Positions 45,131 through 56,459 of a stretch of 64,000 bases of DNA are shown one piece after another. A model generated the notes under the pieces. That model worked only from the letters and a program-made list of their open reading frames with translations, was not told the origin of the DNA and did not search any database. Made by a program: the position numbers and the translations under genes. Origin of the DNA: Isoetes taiwanensis (lineage: Eukaryota; Streptophyta; Lycopodiopsida; Isoetales; Isoetaceae). Location of the stretch: NCBI GenBank assembly GCA_021234155.1, contig JAJEKV010000075.1, positions 1,054,001-1,118,000 on the forward strand. The letters are read 5' to 3'. Within the stretch, counting starts at the first letter, position 1. Each line of letters starts with the position of its first letter.

Positions 45131-46745
45131 TGTGACGTTCCAGCACAGAATACGGTCCCAGGACGTATACTGTACTACCTCGTCACGCGTACACGCCACC
45201 CCGACTGACGTGCACGCCGACGTGTAGCCAGGCTAGTAGCTCCTAGGGGGCAACTTGCTAGGTATGTGCATTTCTTATTAATGTGCACATGCAGGTGCAC
45301 ACATTTCCATGTGGGCACATTTAGGTGCACACATTTCCATGTGGGCACATTTGGGTGCACACATTTCCATGTGGGCACATTTTGCCACCTAACTATTAAA
45401 GGCAAGTGGGCCCATTCCCAATTATCCCACATGCCTAAAGGGGATAATTGGAAACCCTAGCCTAACCCCTTGCCTATTTAAGTAGGAGAACCCTAACTTG
45501 CCCATTTTTCGTTTCTAGGGTTTTAGAGCTCTGTTTTGGCTGCCCCAGGGGTCAAAACTGCCTTCCAGACTCTGTCTGAGCGAATTGCCCCATTAGTTTC
45601 CCTTGATTCGAGCAGGTTAGCAGGATGGTTGAGCTCAGGTCAGGAGGAGGAACTCAAGGATCAGGTATTTAGGCAATTTAATAGCTTAAACCATCTTCCA
45701 GTCATAGAATTAGTAGGTTTAGCCTATTAAATTGCCCATAGCAGCCCTCTAGATCTCAAGATACCAGACTCTAACTAAAGAACCTAACTCTATGATATAG
45801 ATTAGATCTTGTTCTTTAGTTCTTCTGTGATGTATATGGATGATGTATCTCTATGAACTCCTTGTATTGGGAAGGGGGGTAGAGACCTAAAGCTTGGTAG
45901 TATATGCTCTTAGATTAGCCTCTCTAGCACACTATAGATTCGGCCTGTGCACAAGAACCACACCTGGTTGTGGGTGAAGGGGCCAGACTGGCTAAGAAGG
46001 AGGTTCATGTCCTGACTCTTGAACGATCCCTCTGGTGTGTAAGGTCTACCGGGGATCATTGTGACTAGGTCTAATGGCTTACCACTGAGTGCGGGTAACG
46101 ACACCCGTGAAGTGGTGTACACTTTCCAGTGGGTTCAGTTGAATACGGGCAGTGGCCCTCTAGTCACCTTGAGTCAGCATGTAGATCTCTGGAGGGAGTG
46201 ATCCCTACCTGCCCCATCAGAACTGGGGAGATGCAACCCAGGAATAGCCCCTTTGGCTATGCATCCGGCGGGCTACAGTCAGGTCCCAACACTTTTCAGC
46301 CTACTCTGCAAAGTGTGCACAGGAGGGGCGGATGGAGTGGACAACCCTAAGCCACGTTCTTATGCCAGCCAAATCCATTGCCATGAATTCTGTCTGCAAT
46401 GAACTCTGGAGACCCAAGTCGTCAGTCATCCCCTTCGAGTTTGAGCCTTGGGTAGGATTTCCCATATGTATTGTGCTGATCTTTGTCTATGCAGATATGT
46501 GGAGAACCATCCTTCGTGATGGTCATATGATGTTGATGTATGTACTACTGACATATATGTTTACGCTTCCGCAGCTAGGTAGGCCCTGAGGGAGACAGGG
46601 TAAAGGACCCCTTCATTCTTCCCACTGGAACTCTTCAAGGTTGCAATGATACGTGGAGGGCCCTATATTAGCATGGAGCTGGTATGGGGGATGAACTCCT
46701 GTTTGTATACGGTGAGTGCACCGTATATGAGTAGGGGACGTCACA
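45131..46745. mobile_element. Solo LTR, 1615 bp, TSD TGAGT
   Basis: Starts TGTGACGTTCC and ends GGGGACGTCACA, so the ends form a short inverted repeat with TG...CA. TGAGT at 45126-45130 is repeated exactly at 46746-46750. Removing the segment with one TGAGT rejoins the gypsy protease. There is no internal coding region: this is what remains after recombination between two LTRs. CCTATTTAAG near 45473 is a possible TATA box. Orientation uncertain, probably plus. Confidence 0.9.
45294..45383. repeat. Three 30-bp tandem repeats in the solo LTR
   Basis: GGTGCACACATTTCCATGTG begins three exact-length units at 45294, 45324 and 45354. They lie upstream of the possible TATA box, where LTR enhancers often sit. 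Confidence 0.9.
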
Positions 46746-46749
46746 TGAG

Positions 46750-48661
46750 TGATGTAGCAATTGATATTGAAGGAATCAAGGTAGCTGCTAACTTTGTTGT
46801 GGTGGCATTTGAGGGAGCTAATGAAAGGTCAGAAATTTATGACTTATTATTAGGTAGAAGATGGCTATTAACTGTGGATGCAAGGCCAGTTTGGTCAAGA
46901 GGAGAATGTACTATCTCGGATGGCAGAAGGACTGTTACACTTTCCAACAAACTAGGTGAGTATGAGTCTTACCACTTCATTCAAGAGAAGATGTTGATTC
47001 CCAGGCAGATTGGAGAATATTTTATTGAGACTAGAGGAGGAAATACACTCTGCAACCTACAAGTAGATCTTGTAAAAGAAAATCTGCCCTTGGAGATGCA
47101 CAAAAGTATGCCAAAGGAAGTGAGTGCATACATGTGGTTTGATGGGGGTGTATCTAAAAGACTAAGCATTGCTTCATCTGCTGCAATCATAAAAGACAAA
47201 AACAACAGATTGCTGGCCAAGGTAGGGAGGATCTATCAGAATCTAACTTCAAACATGGCAGAATATAAGGCACTAATTGCAGGTCTTCAAGAAGCAAACT
47301 ATTTAGGTGTTACTAACCTTGTTATCTTTGGAGATTCACAACTCATATGCAGGCAGATTGAAGGGCAATATCAGACAAAACATGAAGAAATGATAAAACT
47401 CAAAGATCAAACATTGGAGGCACTAGAAAAGTTCACAACCTGGGAGTTGCAACACATACCTAGAGAGCTTAACTCTGAAGCAGATTCCCTATGCAGAGAT
47501 GTACTTCTGGAGCATCTAGCTGAAGGAGCCATCAAGGAGGAAGATCTGGAGGATGAGGAGCTTCAGCAACTGTATCCAATCTTGGTAATCAATGCAAGCT
47601 CTGAAAAAGAGGTAAGGGAAATCAAGGTGAAAAAAAACAATGAAGATAGGGTTTTATATGTAGGAGACATGTTCAAAGAAGAGGAAAAGGAAGCATTTGT
47701 AAGTTTTTTTGACACTTGGAATGATGCTTTTGCTTGGGATTATAAGGAATGTGAGTTTGAGATTAAGATAAAAGAAAAATCAAAACCAGTTGTGCGAAAA
47801 CTTAGAAGAATTAACAGTTCTTTGTTAGATCTCATTAGGAAAGAACTCTTCAAAATGAAAGATGCTGGAGTCATTAAGGAAATAATTATCCCTGACTGGC
47901 TATCTTGCATTGTACCTGTTGAGAAAAAGAACAAAACCATTAGGATATGTATTGATTACAGGGATTTGAACAAAGCAACAATTAAGGACTGCTATCCTTT
48001 GCCTTTTCTTGAGAAAGTGTTGCAGGCAGTAGCAGGAAAGGAGGTTTATTCATTCTTGGATGGCTTCTCAGGTTTTAACCAAATCAGTATCAAAGAAGAA
48101 GATCAAGCCAAGACATCTTTTGTCACACCTTGGGGGACTTTTGCCATGAAGAGGATGCCCTTTGGGCTCATGCATGCATCTGCCACATTTCAAAGAGCAA
48201 TGGATACCATTTTCAAGGATATGGCTCCTAATTTGTTCAGAGTTTATTTGGATGATCTTTGTGTCAATACTAAGCTAGAAGATCACATGACTTATCTCAC
48301 ACAACTCTGTTCTTTGTGCAGAAAAGGGGGCGTGAGCCTAAACCCAAGGAAATGCATCTTCTTTTGCTCAAAAGGGGATCTACTTGGACATGAGGTCTCA
48401 GATCAAGGGATTCAGGTGGCAGAAAGCAAAATCAAAGCTCTTAGGAACTTAGCACCACCCAAGACTATCAGACAAGTTAAAAGCTTTCTAGGCATGACAA
48501 GTTTCTTGAGGATGTATGTGCCACATTTCTCTCACACAGTTCATCCCATTACAAATTTGACAAAAGGGAAGAAGTTCACAAAAAAAGAGAGCAAGTTCAT
48601 ACCTATAGAGTGGATAGAGGTATGCCAAGCTTCCTTTGAGGCAATTATTGAGGCAATATGA
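46750..48661 (+). CDS. Gypsy Pol: protease end, RNase H, reverse transcriptase
   Basis: The open frame starts in the solo LTR (ATG 46646), but true gypsy codons begin at 46750. With residues numbered from ATG 46646: protease end DLLLGRRWLL (66-75); a complete type-I RNase H with FDGG (D166), NMAEYKAL (E206), FGDSQLI (D230) and NSEADSL (D280); then RT with RICIDYRDLNKAT, FLDGFSGFNQI, PFGLMHASATFQ and the catalytic YLDD (534-537). The RNase H resembles the archaeal/cellular-like domain found as a second RNase H in some plant gypsy elements, where I would expect it after the RT unit. Here it stands before RT. Stop at 48659. Confidence 0.88.
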
Positions 48662-48670
48662 AAATCAACC

Positions 48671-49105
48671 TTGCTTAAGCCACCAAACATGTCTGAGCCA
48701 TTCCAAGCCTACCTAAGTGTGACCAAAAAGGCTGTAGGACTTGCTTTAATGCAGGGAGACAACATTGTGACTTTTTCTAGCAAAATATGGTCTGATACTG
48801 AGATGAGGTATGCTAGACTTGAGAAGAGTGCAGCAGCTTTGATGTATTTATTTGACAAACAGAGACACCTGGTCCAAAATGGCAAGACTCAAGTGTACAT
48901 GAGGCAAAATCCACTGCCCCTACTCTTTGCAAAGAAACCTCAAAAAGCCAAACTATGCAGGTGGGCTTGCAGAGTGCAAGATTATGATATAGACATTCAG
49001 GTAACTCATAAATCTAAGGATCCTAGCTCTTATCTTACTGATGTTTTGTTTAAGCATGAAGATTTAGAGGATCTAGACAGCACTCACAAGGATCTAAGGA
49101 TCTAG
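48671..49105 (+). pseudogene. Gypsy RT-associated RNase H
   Basis: After a stop at 48661 the RT-type RNase H continues in another frame: LALMQGDNIVTFSSKIWS, MRYARLEKSAAALMYLFDKQRHL and KLCRWACRVQDYDIDI. These match the RNase H normally fused to gypsy RT. The usual N-terminal catalytic Asp (DAS) is altered here (QAYLSVTKKAVG). Ends at 49105 without integrase. Confidence 0.8.
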
Positions 49106-49252
49106 CCGCCGCGATAAATTTCTTGTAGAGGTAAATGTGTTCGCAAGTAGCGTTCTAGACCCCGCTCAAACGTCCTTGGCCGTTGCGACGAATTTCTTGT
49201 AGAGGTAAATGTGTTCGCAAGTAGCGTTGTAGACCCCGTTCAAGCGTGGGTT
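49105..49252. repeat. Tandem duplication, 74-bp unit
   Basis: GCCG..GCGA..AATTTCTTGTAGAGGTAAATGTGTTCGCAAGTAGCG... occurs at 49105 and 49179 with few changes. It begins exactly where gypsy coding ends and may mark the breakpoint or an unrelated insertion. Confidence 0.85.
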
Positions 49253-49369
49253 GATCTGACTTTTGTAGTGTGCAGCGTTTTAGCAGTTCCAAAGCCAGCT
49301 TGCCGAGGTACTGCTTCAGGTGATTGTGATCCTCCTCGGTTTATACATGTATGCACCTGTGCTCCTGCA

Positions 49370-49600
49370 CATTCTATCTGGAAAGCCAATTAACTCGCTT
49401 CTCCTTCCAGCTGGCTTTGAGGCAATGCAGACATATGGCTATGATAAAGGCTAGCTTTGGGAGGCGAATATCGCCCATATTGACTAACTTCTGAAAGTAT
49501 ACCTGGAGAGCCAATTAGCTACCATTTCCATCCAGTGGGCTCTGAGGCACTGGGGACCCATGGCCATGGTAAAAGCGAGGTTTAGAAGGCGAGGTTTAGA
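49370..49600. repeat. Diverged tandem duplication, about 122-bp period
   Basis: CTGGAAAGCCAATTAACTCG... near 49378 and CTGGAGAGCCAATTAGCTAC... near 49502 start two related blocks that both end in a GGCGA-rich stretch. Non-coding. Confidence 0.6.
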
Positions 49601-49609
49601 AGGTGAGTG

Positions 49610-50618
49610 AAGGTATCAGAAACTTGATTCTGCTTGTTGGCTTGAATTTAGCAAAGTACAAAGACAATGGTGAGGAAGCCCCACCAATTTATGTTATTAT
49701 CTATAACAGTTGTTGGTACATCTCTTAAGATTTAACATATTTGATTTTATTTTCCTTTACTTTCTTTGTTGCTCTGTCAAAAGTTTACAACAATTATGGA
49801 ATCCAACAAATTAGATCAAGACTTAGCCACAATACAAGCAATGTTCCCATCTAAGCAATACAAGCAATGTTCAACGCCCTATATGAAATTAACCATCGTA
49901 TGCTATTGAAGGTAACATTAGCATACAAGGCCTAGATCATTTTGTCTTGTAGAATAGAATAGAATAGAATAGAGCGGCACACTAGTTAAAGTTACTAGTG
50001 GAGCAAATAATAGTTAAAGATGTTCTCATGTTCTAGTATTTGAATTTAGTTTGAAGAACAACTAGTTATAATACCTCAAAAGTTTTTTGAATTTTGAATT
50101 TCAAGATGAATTCTGAGCCCTCACATTTTTTATTCTGATTTTGCCCTTACATTGCATTTTTTTATCGCATTTGAGACCATAGCACATTCCTGGGAAAGGC
50201 TTGCTTATAGGCATATAAAAAATAAGTAGGAAATATCAGTTTTAGCTAATAAGTACAATGCCTGCACCAGTCTTGGCTACATGCCACATGGCTATTCTTC
50301 GTATTCTTGGGAATGATTATTATAAGCATTGTCGTCAATCTTATTGTCCATGCGTTCCTTGTATGTTTGCAATTTGCCTCAAGGTGCTTAAACTTCCAAC
50401 AAAGATAACCTGACATATTTAGTGTTTACTACACAATGGGACATGTATTATGGATGTGCAAATTCGGAAGCTATTCTTTTCTTCTTTCCCATAAAGGCAA
50501 ACTGTAGTAAAATATTATTCAGTTGGTATTGGGAGGCATAGGATTGTGAGGCATAGTCCGCTATTCGAATATTCAATAATGAATTTGAAGACACTGAAGT
50601 AGGTCCACAGCAAAGCTT
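49610..50618. other. Upstream region of the PPR gene, no gene seen
   Basis: AT-rich; a short (AGAAT)n tract lies at about 49951-49975. No promoter element is clear enough to call. Confidence 0.4.
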
Positions 50619-53168
50619 ATGTCGCAATTTCTTACAGTCTATCAGTCGTGCAGTCAGTATCAAGTCCCTGTATGTGCTTCTATTCCGATTATCAACGAAA
50701 AACTTGACGACGGTAGAAACAGAAATTTGTTTTCTAATGACGAAAGCCAAGTTTTGGAAACGGCACTGGTTAAACTGGGGAAGAAAGCAGTTAAAACCCA
50801 ATATTTGACTCTCGCTTCTTTATTAAGAAGATGCGGCGATATGAAGAATTTGTCTGAGGGAAAACGAGTACACGATTACATCAAAGAAATGGGGCTTGAA
50901 GGAGATACATTTATCGGAAACCATCTTATGGACATGTATAGAAAATGTGGGAATTTGCCAATGGCATGGACGGTATTTGATTCAATGCCTAACAAAGATG
51001 TTGCTTCATGGACAAGCATTATTGGGGTTTATGCACAACATGGAGAATTTAAGTTGGCACTCAGATTGTTTTGCCAAATGCGTGACCAGGGTGTCCAGTT
51101 GGACAAAATTACGTTAGTTTCCATTCTCAGTGTCTGCCAAGATCCAACTGCTTTGGCTGATGGAAAGCTCATCCATGCCCTTATTCTAGATAATGGATTT
51201 GAGGGTGACTTAGTTACTGGTAATGCACTTGTCAACATGTATGCGAATTGCCAAACTTTATTAAATGCGTGGTTAGTATTTCAGAGCATTCCACAAAGAG
51301 ACGTGATTTCATGGACTATTATAGCTGCAGGCTACCTTGATCAGGGGCAAAGCAGAGTGGCTCTTTATGTTTTGAAAGAAATGCACAACGAAGGGGTGAT
51401 GCCGGACATGATCACTTTTATAACTATCCTTAACACATGTGCCACTGATGCTAAGCTAGCAGAAGGAAAAATGATCCATGCATATCTAATCTGTGGCAAC
51501 TTCAAGCCAGATGTTGTCATTCACACTGCCTTAATGAACATGTATGGGAAATGCGGGAGTCCACAGGATGCATACGCATTATTCCAGCATATACATTTGC
51601 AGAATGTGGTTTCTTATAATACAATGATCTCTGTGTATGCTGGTTACGGGCTGGAGAAGGAAGCAATTGAACTTTATCAAGCAATGTACGACCAGGGATT
51701 GAAGCCAAGCAAGATCACATTCATCACTACCCTCAAAGCATGCTCTGGCTTAATGTCCTTGGCAAGTGGCAAGTTTGTTCATGCTTGTATCATAATTGAT
51801 GCATTTGATTTAGATCTCGTGCTAGAAAATGCGCTTATTAATACGTATGGAAAGTGTGGCTGCATAGTTAGTGCATATGGTGTTTTTGTCAAAATGCAGC
51901 AGCAAGATGTCATTTCATGGAGCACATTGATTTTTGTTTATGATCTTCTTGGGAAGAGCAAAGAGACCCTTGGTCTCTTTCAACAAATGCATATGGAAGG
52001 TATAATGCCGAACAAGTTTACCTTTGTCAGCCTTCTTTGTGCATGCTCCAACTTGGAAAATCTAGGAGAGGGCAAACGTATACATGCTTGTGTTATAGCA
52101 TATAGATTTCAGGAAGATGTGGTTGTGGAGTCTTCCCTTGTAGATCTTTATGGAAAATGTGGGGATTTGGAAAGTGCTTGCAGATGTTTTGTAAGGATCA
52201 CAAAACCAAATGTGATTTCATGCACAGCAGTGCTTGCAGCATATGTCCATATTGGATATGGAGAGGAGGCGTTTCATATCTTTAAACAGATGAGTATAGT
52301 ATATGTAAAAGCAAATCAAATCACATATATGAAAATTTTAAGTTCCTTTTCTAGTGTAACACTTTCCATTGGCAAGATGATTCATGCTCATGCCTTACAA
52401 AATAGGCTCGAGCTAATTGCTGCTATTGGAAATTGCCTTCTAAATATGTACGGTAGATCTGGGAGTTTAGAGGATGCCTGTAAAACTTTTGTCAGAATGT
52501 ATAATTCTGATTCAGTGTCATGGAATGCTATGATTGCAACCTTTTCTCAGCATGGCCATGCCAAGGCTGCCCTCATTCTTTTTTGGAAAATGTACAAGGA
52601 AGGTATGATGCCCAATAGAGTAGCATTTGTTAGTGTGTTTGATGCATGCACCACACTCTACTTATTGATAGAAGGCATGTTAGTGCATTCCCTTATCATA
52701 GACAGTGAAGTAGAATCAGATATTATGGTGCAAACATCACTTGTCACAATGTACAGTAAATGTGGATGTCTGCATTATGCATCTCGAGTGTTTGAGAGAA
52801 TGCATGAGAGGAATTTGGCAGCATACAATGCCATGCTTGCAGCTTGCTCTCAACATGGTGATCACAACAAATCTATTAGCTTATTTCAGCAAATGCGTCA
52901 AGACGGTGTTGAGCCAGATGACATCACTTTTGTTAGTTTTTTTTCGGCATGTAGTCACATGGGACTTATAGATAAGTGCTTTCACTTTATTACTTCCCTA
53001 TGCCAAGATCATGGCATCATTCCAACGCCAGAGCATTATGGTTCTATACTTGGGCATCCAGGGTTTCTTGATGAGGCAGTGGATTTTATTCAGATGCTTC
53101 CTGGTGAATCTGATTCACTACTTTGGATGACCTTGCTGGGTGGTTGTAAAACACAGGGTAAAGTTTAA
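50619..53168 (+). CDS. PLS-class pentatricopeptide repeat protein, truncated E domain
   Basis: 849 codons with no intron. From about residue 60 to 800 the protein is a continuous series of PPR triplets (P, L, S motifs), e.g. NHLMDMYRKCGNLPMAWTVF, DVASWTSIIGVYAQHGEFKLA, KITLVSILSVC.DPTALADGKLIHA, repeated about seven times. PLS proteins bind organellar RNA, one base per repeat, mostly as C-to-U editing factors; the DYW domain is the deaminase. Here the C terminus reads PTPEHYGSILGHPGFLDEAVDFI and LLWMTLLGGCKTQGKV, then TAA. It stops within the E1 motif, with a few residues missing after HYGS, and has no E2, E+ or DYW. It would need a partner deaminase, or is a truncated allele. No clear targeting sequence is visible in the first 30 residues. 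Start at 50619 is the first ATG in frame. Confidence 0.88.
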   Translation: MSQFLTVYQSCSQYQVPVCASIPIINEKLDDGRNRNLFSNDESQVLETALVKLGKKAVKTQYLTLASLLRRCGDMKNLSEGKRVHDYIKEMGLEGDTFIGNHLMDMYRKCGNLPMAWTVFDSMPNKDVASWTSIIGVYAQHGEFKLALRLFCQMRDQGVQLDKITLVSILSVCQDPTALADGKLIHALILDNGFEGDLVTGNALVNMYANCQTLLNAWLVFQSIPQRDVISWTIIAAGYLDQGQSRVALYVLKEMHNEGVMPDMITFITILNTCATDAKLAEGKMIHAYLICGNFKPDVVIHTALMNMYGKCGSPQDAYALFQHIHLQNVVSYNTMISVYAGYGLEKEAIELYQAMYDQGLKPSKITFITTLKACSGLMSLASGKFVHACIIIDAFDLDLVLENALINTYGKCGCIVSAYGVFVKMQQQDVISWSTLIFVYDLLGKSKETLGLFQQMHMEGIMPNKFTFVSLLCACSNLENLGEGKRIHACVIAYRFQEDVVVESSLVDLYGKCGDLESACRCFVRITKPNVISCTAVLAAYVHIGYGEEAFHIFKQMSIVYVKANQITYMKILSSFSSVTLSIGKMIHAHALQNRLELIAAIGNCLLNMYGRSGSLEDACKTFVRMYNSDSVSWNAMIATFSQHGHAKAALILFWKMYKEGMMPNRVAFVSVFDACTTLYLLIEGMLVHSLIIDSEVESDIMVQTSLVTMYSKCGCLHYASRVFERMHERNLAAYNAMLAACSQHGDHNKSISLFQQMRQDGVEPDDITFVSFFSACSHMGLIDKCFHFITSLCQDHGIIPTPEHYGSILGHPGFLDEAVDFIQMLPGESDSLLWMTLLGGCKTQGKV

Positions 53169-55710
53169 ACGAATGGGAGTTACAGATTTATGCCATGCCT
53201 CAAAAAGCAACAATTGGCAAATGAACCACTTTGTTCATGAATTTCTGGCAGTTTTCCCCGATGTTAAACTGGATAGATTGATTTGCTGACATAGTGACAT
53301 CTAGTATGAGCAATCTCTATGCATTGTTGATGTTCAAAAATATTATATGCATATGTTTGCGCACTGAGGTTGGAGGTAAATCCAGGCTTGTGCCACTGTG
53401 CTGTTAACCTTCCAGGTATTTGTGGAGGATAGATGAGTGCCGATTTAGGTACATCAGTTGATATTCTCAAGGAATTTGGATAATGTTAGAGTCAGGGAGG
53501 AGAGAGACCAGCTGATGCTTGGGAGGTTGCAAAAACACGACAGATTTATTTAAGCTCGAAATGCATAATGCAGACACCCATGGTGATCACAACAAATCTA
53601 TTAATCAAGCTGCAAGCATCCAAACAAAAATATGGGCATCATAATGATCCTTCGTTTATGAACAATTTCATGCTGCCATTTTAGTCGATATACTTGAGTG
53701 TTACAATCCAATTTTGTTATATTGGAAACTCTCTAACATGTTTTTGCCCCCGCTTAGATTTCTTTGGGTCCGAACTTGTTACATTGGGGGCACTGCTAAT
53801 ATCTAATCTTTGTGTGAATTTTAACTACTCTTAGATGGGTGCAGGCATCAACGACATCAGATTCCCATAGTTAAGTTCGTTTCCCCATGGTGGTTGGTGG
53901 GGTTTGAGCCTTGTAAAGGAACAACCCAGTTTTAAATTCGTTTTTTGGGTTTGGGAGGGGAAAGTGAAGTCTTAAGGGTCTAAATTTTATTTTGTAGGAA
54001 TATACTGGATTGATGGCTAGGATTGTATAGGCTTGTGGGTGAAATCAGAGTATGGTTCTTTGGAGGGCACATGTGTTGTGATTGAGGGGGCATTAATGCA
54101 CTTCTTTTTTGCAATATGGTAGAGATCGATCCATATGATATGACATGTTGTGACTTAATTATTGTGAAGCTTTGCTGGAAGAGGCCCCACATTGCAAGGC
54201 TGCTTCTTAAGAAAGTTCAGAAAGATGCAGGAAAGAAACAATGGGTATAGGATGGAAGTTGTGGGAGACCTTTGTTATTTAGCCCCCTTCCCTCCACGTA
54301 TACAGAATATAACACATCAGGGGTAATTAGTCTTTGACTCACAAACGCTTTTGCTAGACAGATTCAACTAGAGTCCCACTGATTCAACTAGAAACACACC
54401 CATTCAGACAAGAAAACACATGAATCTACAGACCAGAAATCCATCAGCCAGAAACCCACCTGGGGAGGTAATAATGAGGCTACACAATTTTGGTTTCACG
54501 TTGTTCCGTTGTTGGGTTGCTTATGGTGTTTGACATTATTCGAATGGAGTAAAATGCTTGGACTCGAGTTCGTATCCTCCCTTGGTTTGTAATAAGCTAA
54601 CTAAGCACCATTTTGCTCTGTTGGCTGTTTGGAAATTGCAGTAAGATGAAGGGTCTGACTGGAAATTGCGATGATATCTTTTCTTCTATATGGAACCTTC
54701 TTTTTTTTTGTTTTGAAGGTTTGTGGTGGTTGGGGGGTGGGGGAGGAGACATAAGATATATTATATTACAAGTAAGGAATTGCATGATATAAAAAAATGG
54801 AAGGTATTGGATCTCTTACCAAAAAAGTAGTGGTTAGTGACCACCTACAAACTCCTCCATAAAAGGGTATTTAAAATTTAAAGTTAAAGTCTAAATAAAA
54901 TGATAATAAGATCACATAGATCACAATTAATAATCAAGTTTAAGCTTTAAATAGCAACACAGAAGTTTGATTAAAAACAAAAAAACCAGATTGTTGCAAG
55001 TTTAAGCTTTAAATGGCAACACAAAAGTTTGATTAAAAACAAAAAACCAGATTGTTGCGAGCTTCTAGCCGCCGGCCCGAACCGATCAGTAAACGTTGTA
55101 TCAATAATAATACGTTGAAAAAAAGGGCAATTTCAAAGCTCAGAGTCCGAGAATGTCGAAAATGAATAACCTTCAAATATCCTATGTATTTTCTATGAAA
55201 AAATACCCTCCCCATAAATTTCCTACGTATTTTCCATGAAAAATAGACCCTCCCCATGTATACCTAATGGACACATATCCAATGGACCCTCCCCCTTTCT
55301 AATGAGCTATGTAAAGAGTAATGCCTAATGCACATGTAAATAGCAACATATGCACCTATAATGCACATTATAACCTACGAGAGCCTATTAGACCTATGCA
55401 TTAAATCTATTAATATGCATTAGACCTATATATTAATATGTACTTGTCCCCATTTTGTGTCTTGACCTTCAAAATGGGTTAAACAAGGTGTAAATTATAT
55501 CATGATCTTCGTAAAGTTAAATTTTTTTACTTAGAATAAGAATATATGCCTAGAAAACGTGCACCATGGCAACGTAATGTTTAACGTGTGAACATAGTAG
55601 CACACACATGAAAAGAGGAAATTGGGGACACGTCAAAATATAATCCTATATTATTAGCATTTATTTTACACTTTCTTTTTCAACGTATTATTGCCCTTTT
55701 TTTACTCTGA
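53169..55710. other. Gene-free region with small tandem repeats
   Basis: No ORF with a motif. A 62-64 bp unit (AGTTTAAGCTTTAAATxGCAACAC...) is tandemly duplicated at about 54938-55062. A smaller CCCTCCCCAT-ending unit is duplicated at about 55180-55258 and partly near 55290. Confidence 0.5.
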
Positions 55711-55712
55711 GC

Positions 55713-56360
55713 TGCCTTTTTCGACTCGCGAGTCGAGAAAGGCCCTCAAACTTGCATTTTTCGCTCAAGCCTTTTTCTCAACTCGCGAAGTCGAAAGAAC
55801 CTTTAACCCCTAAAACTGCGTTTTGGCTTTGAATCGCCTTTCTCGACTCATGAAGTCGAAAAGGCCTTCGATCCCTAAAACCTGCGTTTTCGGCTTTTGA
55901 ATCGCCTTTCTCGACTCGCGAGTCGAAAAGGCCTTCCGATCCCTAAAACCTGCATTTTTCGATTTTGAGTCCTTTCTCGACTCGCGAGTCGAGAAAGGCC
56001 TTCCCGACCCCTAAAACCTCGCGTTTTTAAACTTTGAGCTTCCTTTCTCGATTGCGGAGTCGAAAGGCCTTCCCGACCCCCCAAACTCCGTTTTCGGCTT
56101 AGAAAGGCCTTCTGATCCCTAAAGCCTGCGTTTTTCGCTTTGAGCTGCCTTTCTCGACTCGCGAGTCGAGAAAGGCCTTCTGATCCCTAAAGCTGCGTTT
56201 CTAAGCTTTTCGCTACCGCCTTTCTCGACTCGCGAGTCGAGAAAGGCCTTCCCACCCCTAAAACTGCGTTTTTTCGCTTTGTTTTTTTCTCGACTCGCGA
56301 GTCGAGAAAGGCCTTCTGACCTGTGTTTTTTCCTATGAGCTGCCTTTCTCGACAAAGGCT
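55713..56360. repeat. CpG-rich palindromic minisatellite, about ten units
   Basis: Roughly 60-75 bp units, each centred on TCGACTCGCGAGTCGA, which extends in the best units to a 30-bp perfect palindrome from GCCTTTC to GAAAGGC. The links read CCTTCyGAyCCCTAAAACCTGCGTTTTTCG. Centres lie near 55726, 55795, 55845, 55918, 55984, 56054, 56162, 56231 and 56297, with a partial last unit near 56350. Units 2, 3 and 6 have degenerate palindromes; units 5, 7 and 8 are perfect over 28-30 bp. The frames read through it (SRLASREK...) are by-products. Confidence 0.9.
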
Positions 56361-56459
56361 CTCATGCCTGTATTTTCCAAAAATGGCCCTAAGAACTGTG
56401 TTTTATTTTATTTTTTTTGCATGTAGCATCACTTGACTAATTTGATTTTGTCTCTTGCA

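Larger units (their letters stand above)
43374..49105 (+). mobile_element. Ty3/gypsy retrotransposon with an extra RNase H before RT
   Basis: Gag, protease, RNase H, RT and a second RNase H run in this order on the plus strand. The copia element split it in the leader 83 bp before gag, and a solo LTR split its protease. No integrase, chromodomain or 3' LTR is found after 49105, so it is truncated on the right. Confidence 0.85.

Noticed and set aside
45266-45460. Frames with repeated HFHVGTF / CTHFHVG peptides in the solo LTR
   Set aside because: They are translations of the 30-bp LTR repeats; the region is non-coding LTR.
49105-49252. CRISPR-like direct repeats
   Set aside because: Only two adjacent copies, no spacers of regular size, and the window is eukaryotic.
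55875-56355. Minus-strand frames reading GLSRLASREK repeats across the palindromic array
   Set aside because: They follow from the repeat unit length; the unit is imperfect and frames shift between units. The DNA palindrome is the conserved feature, not the peptide.
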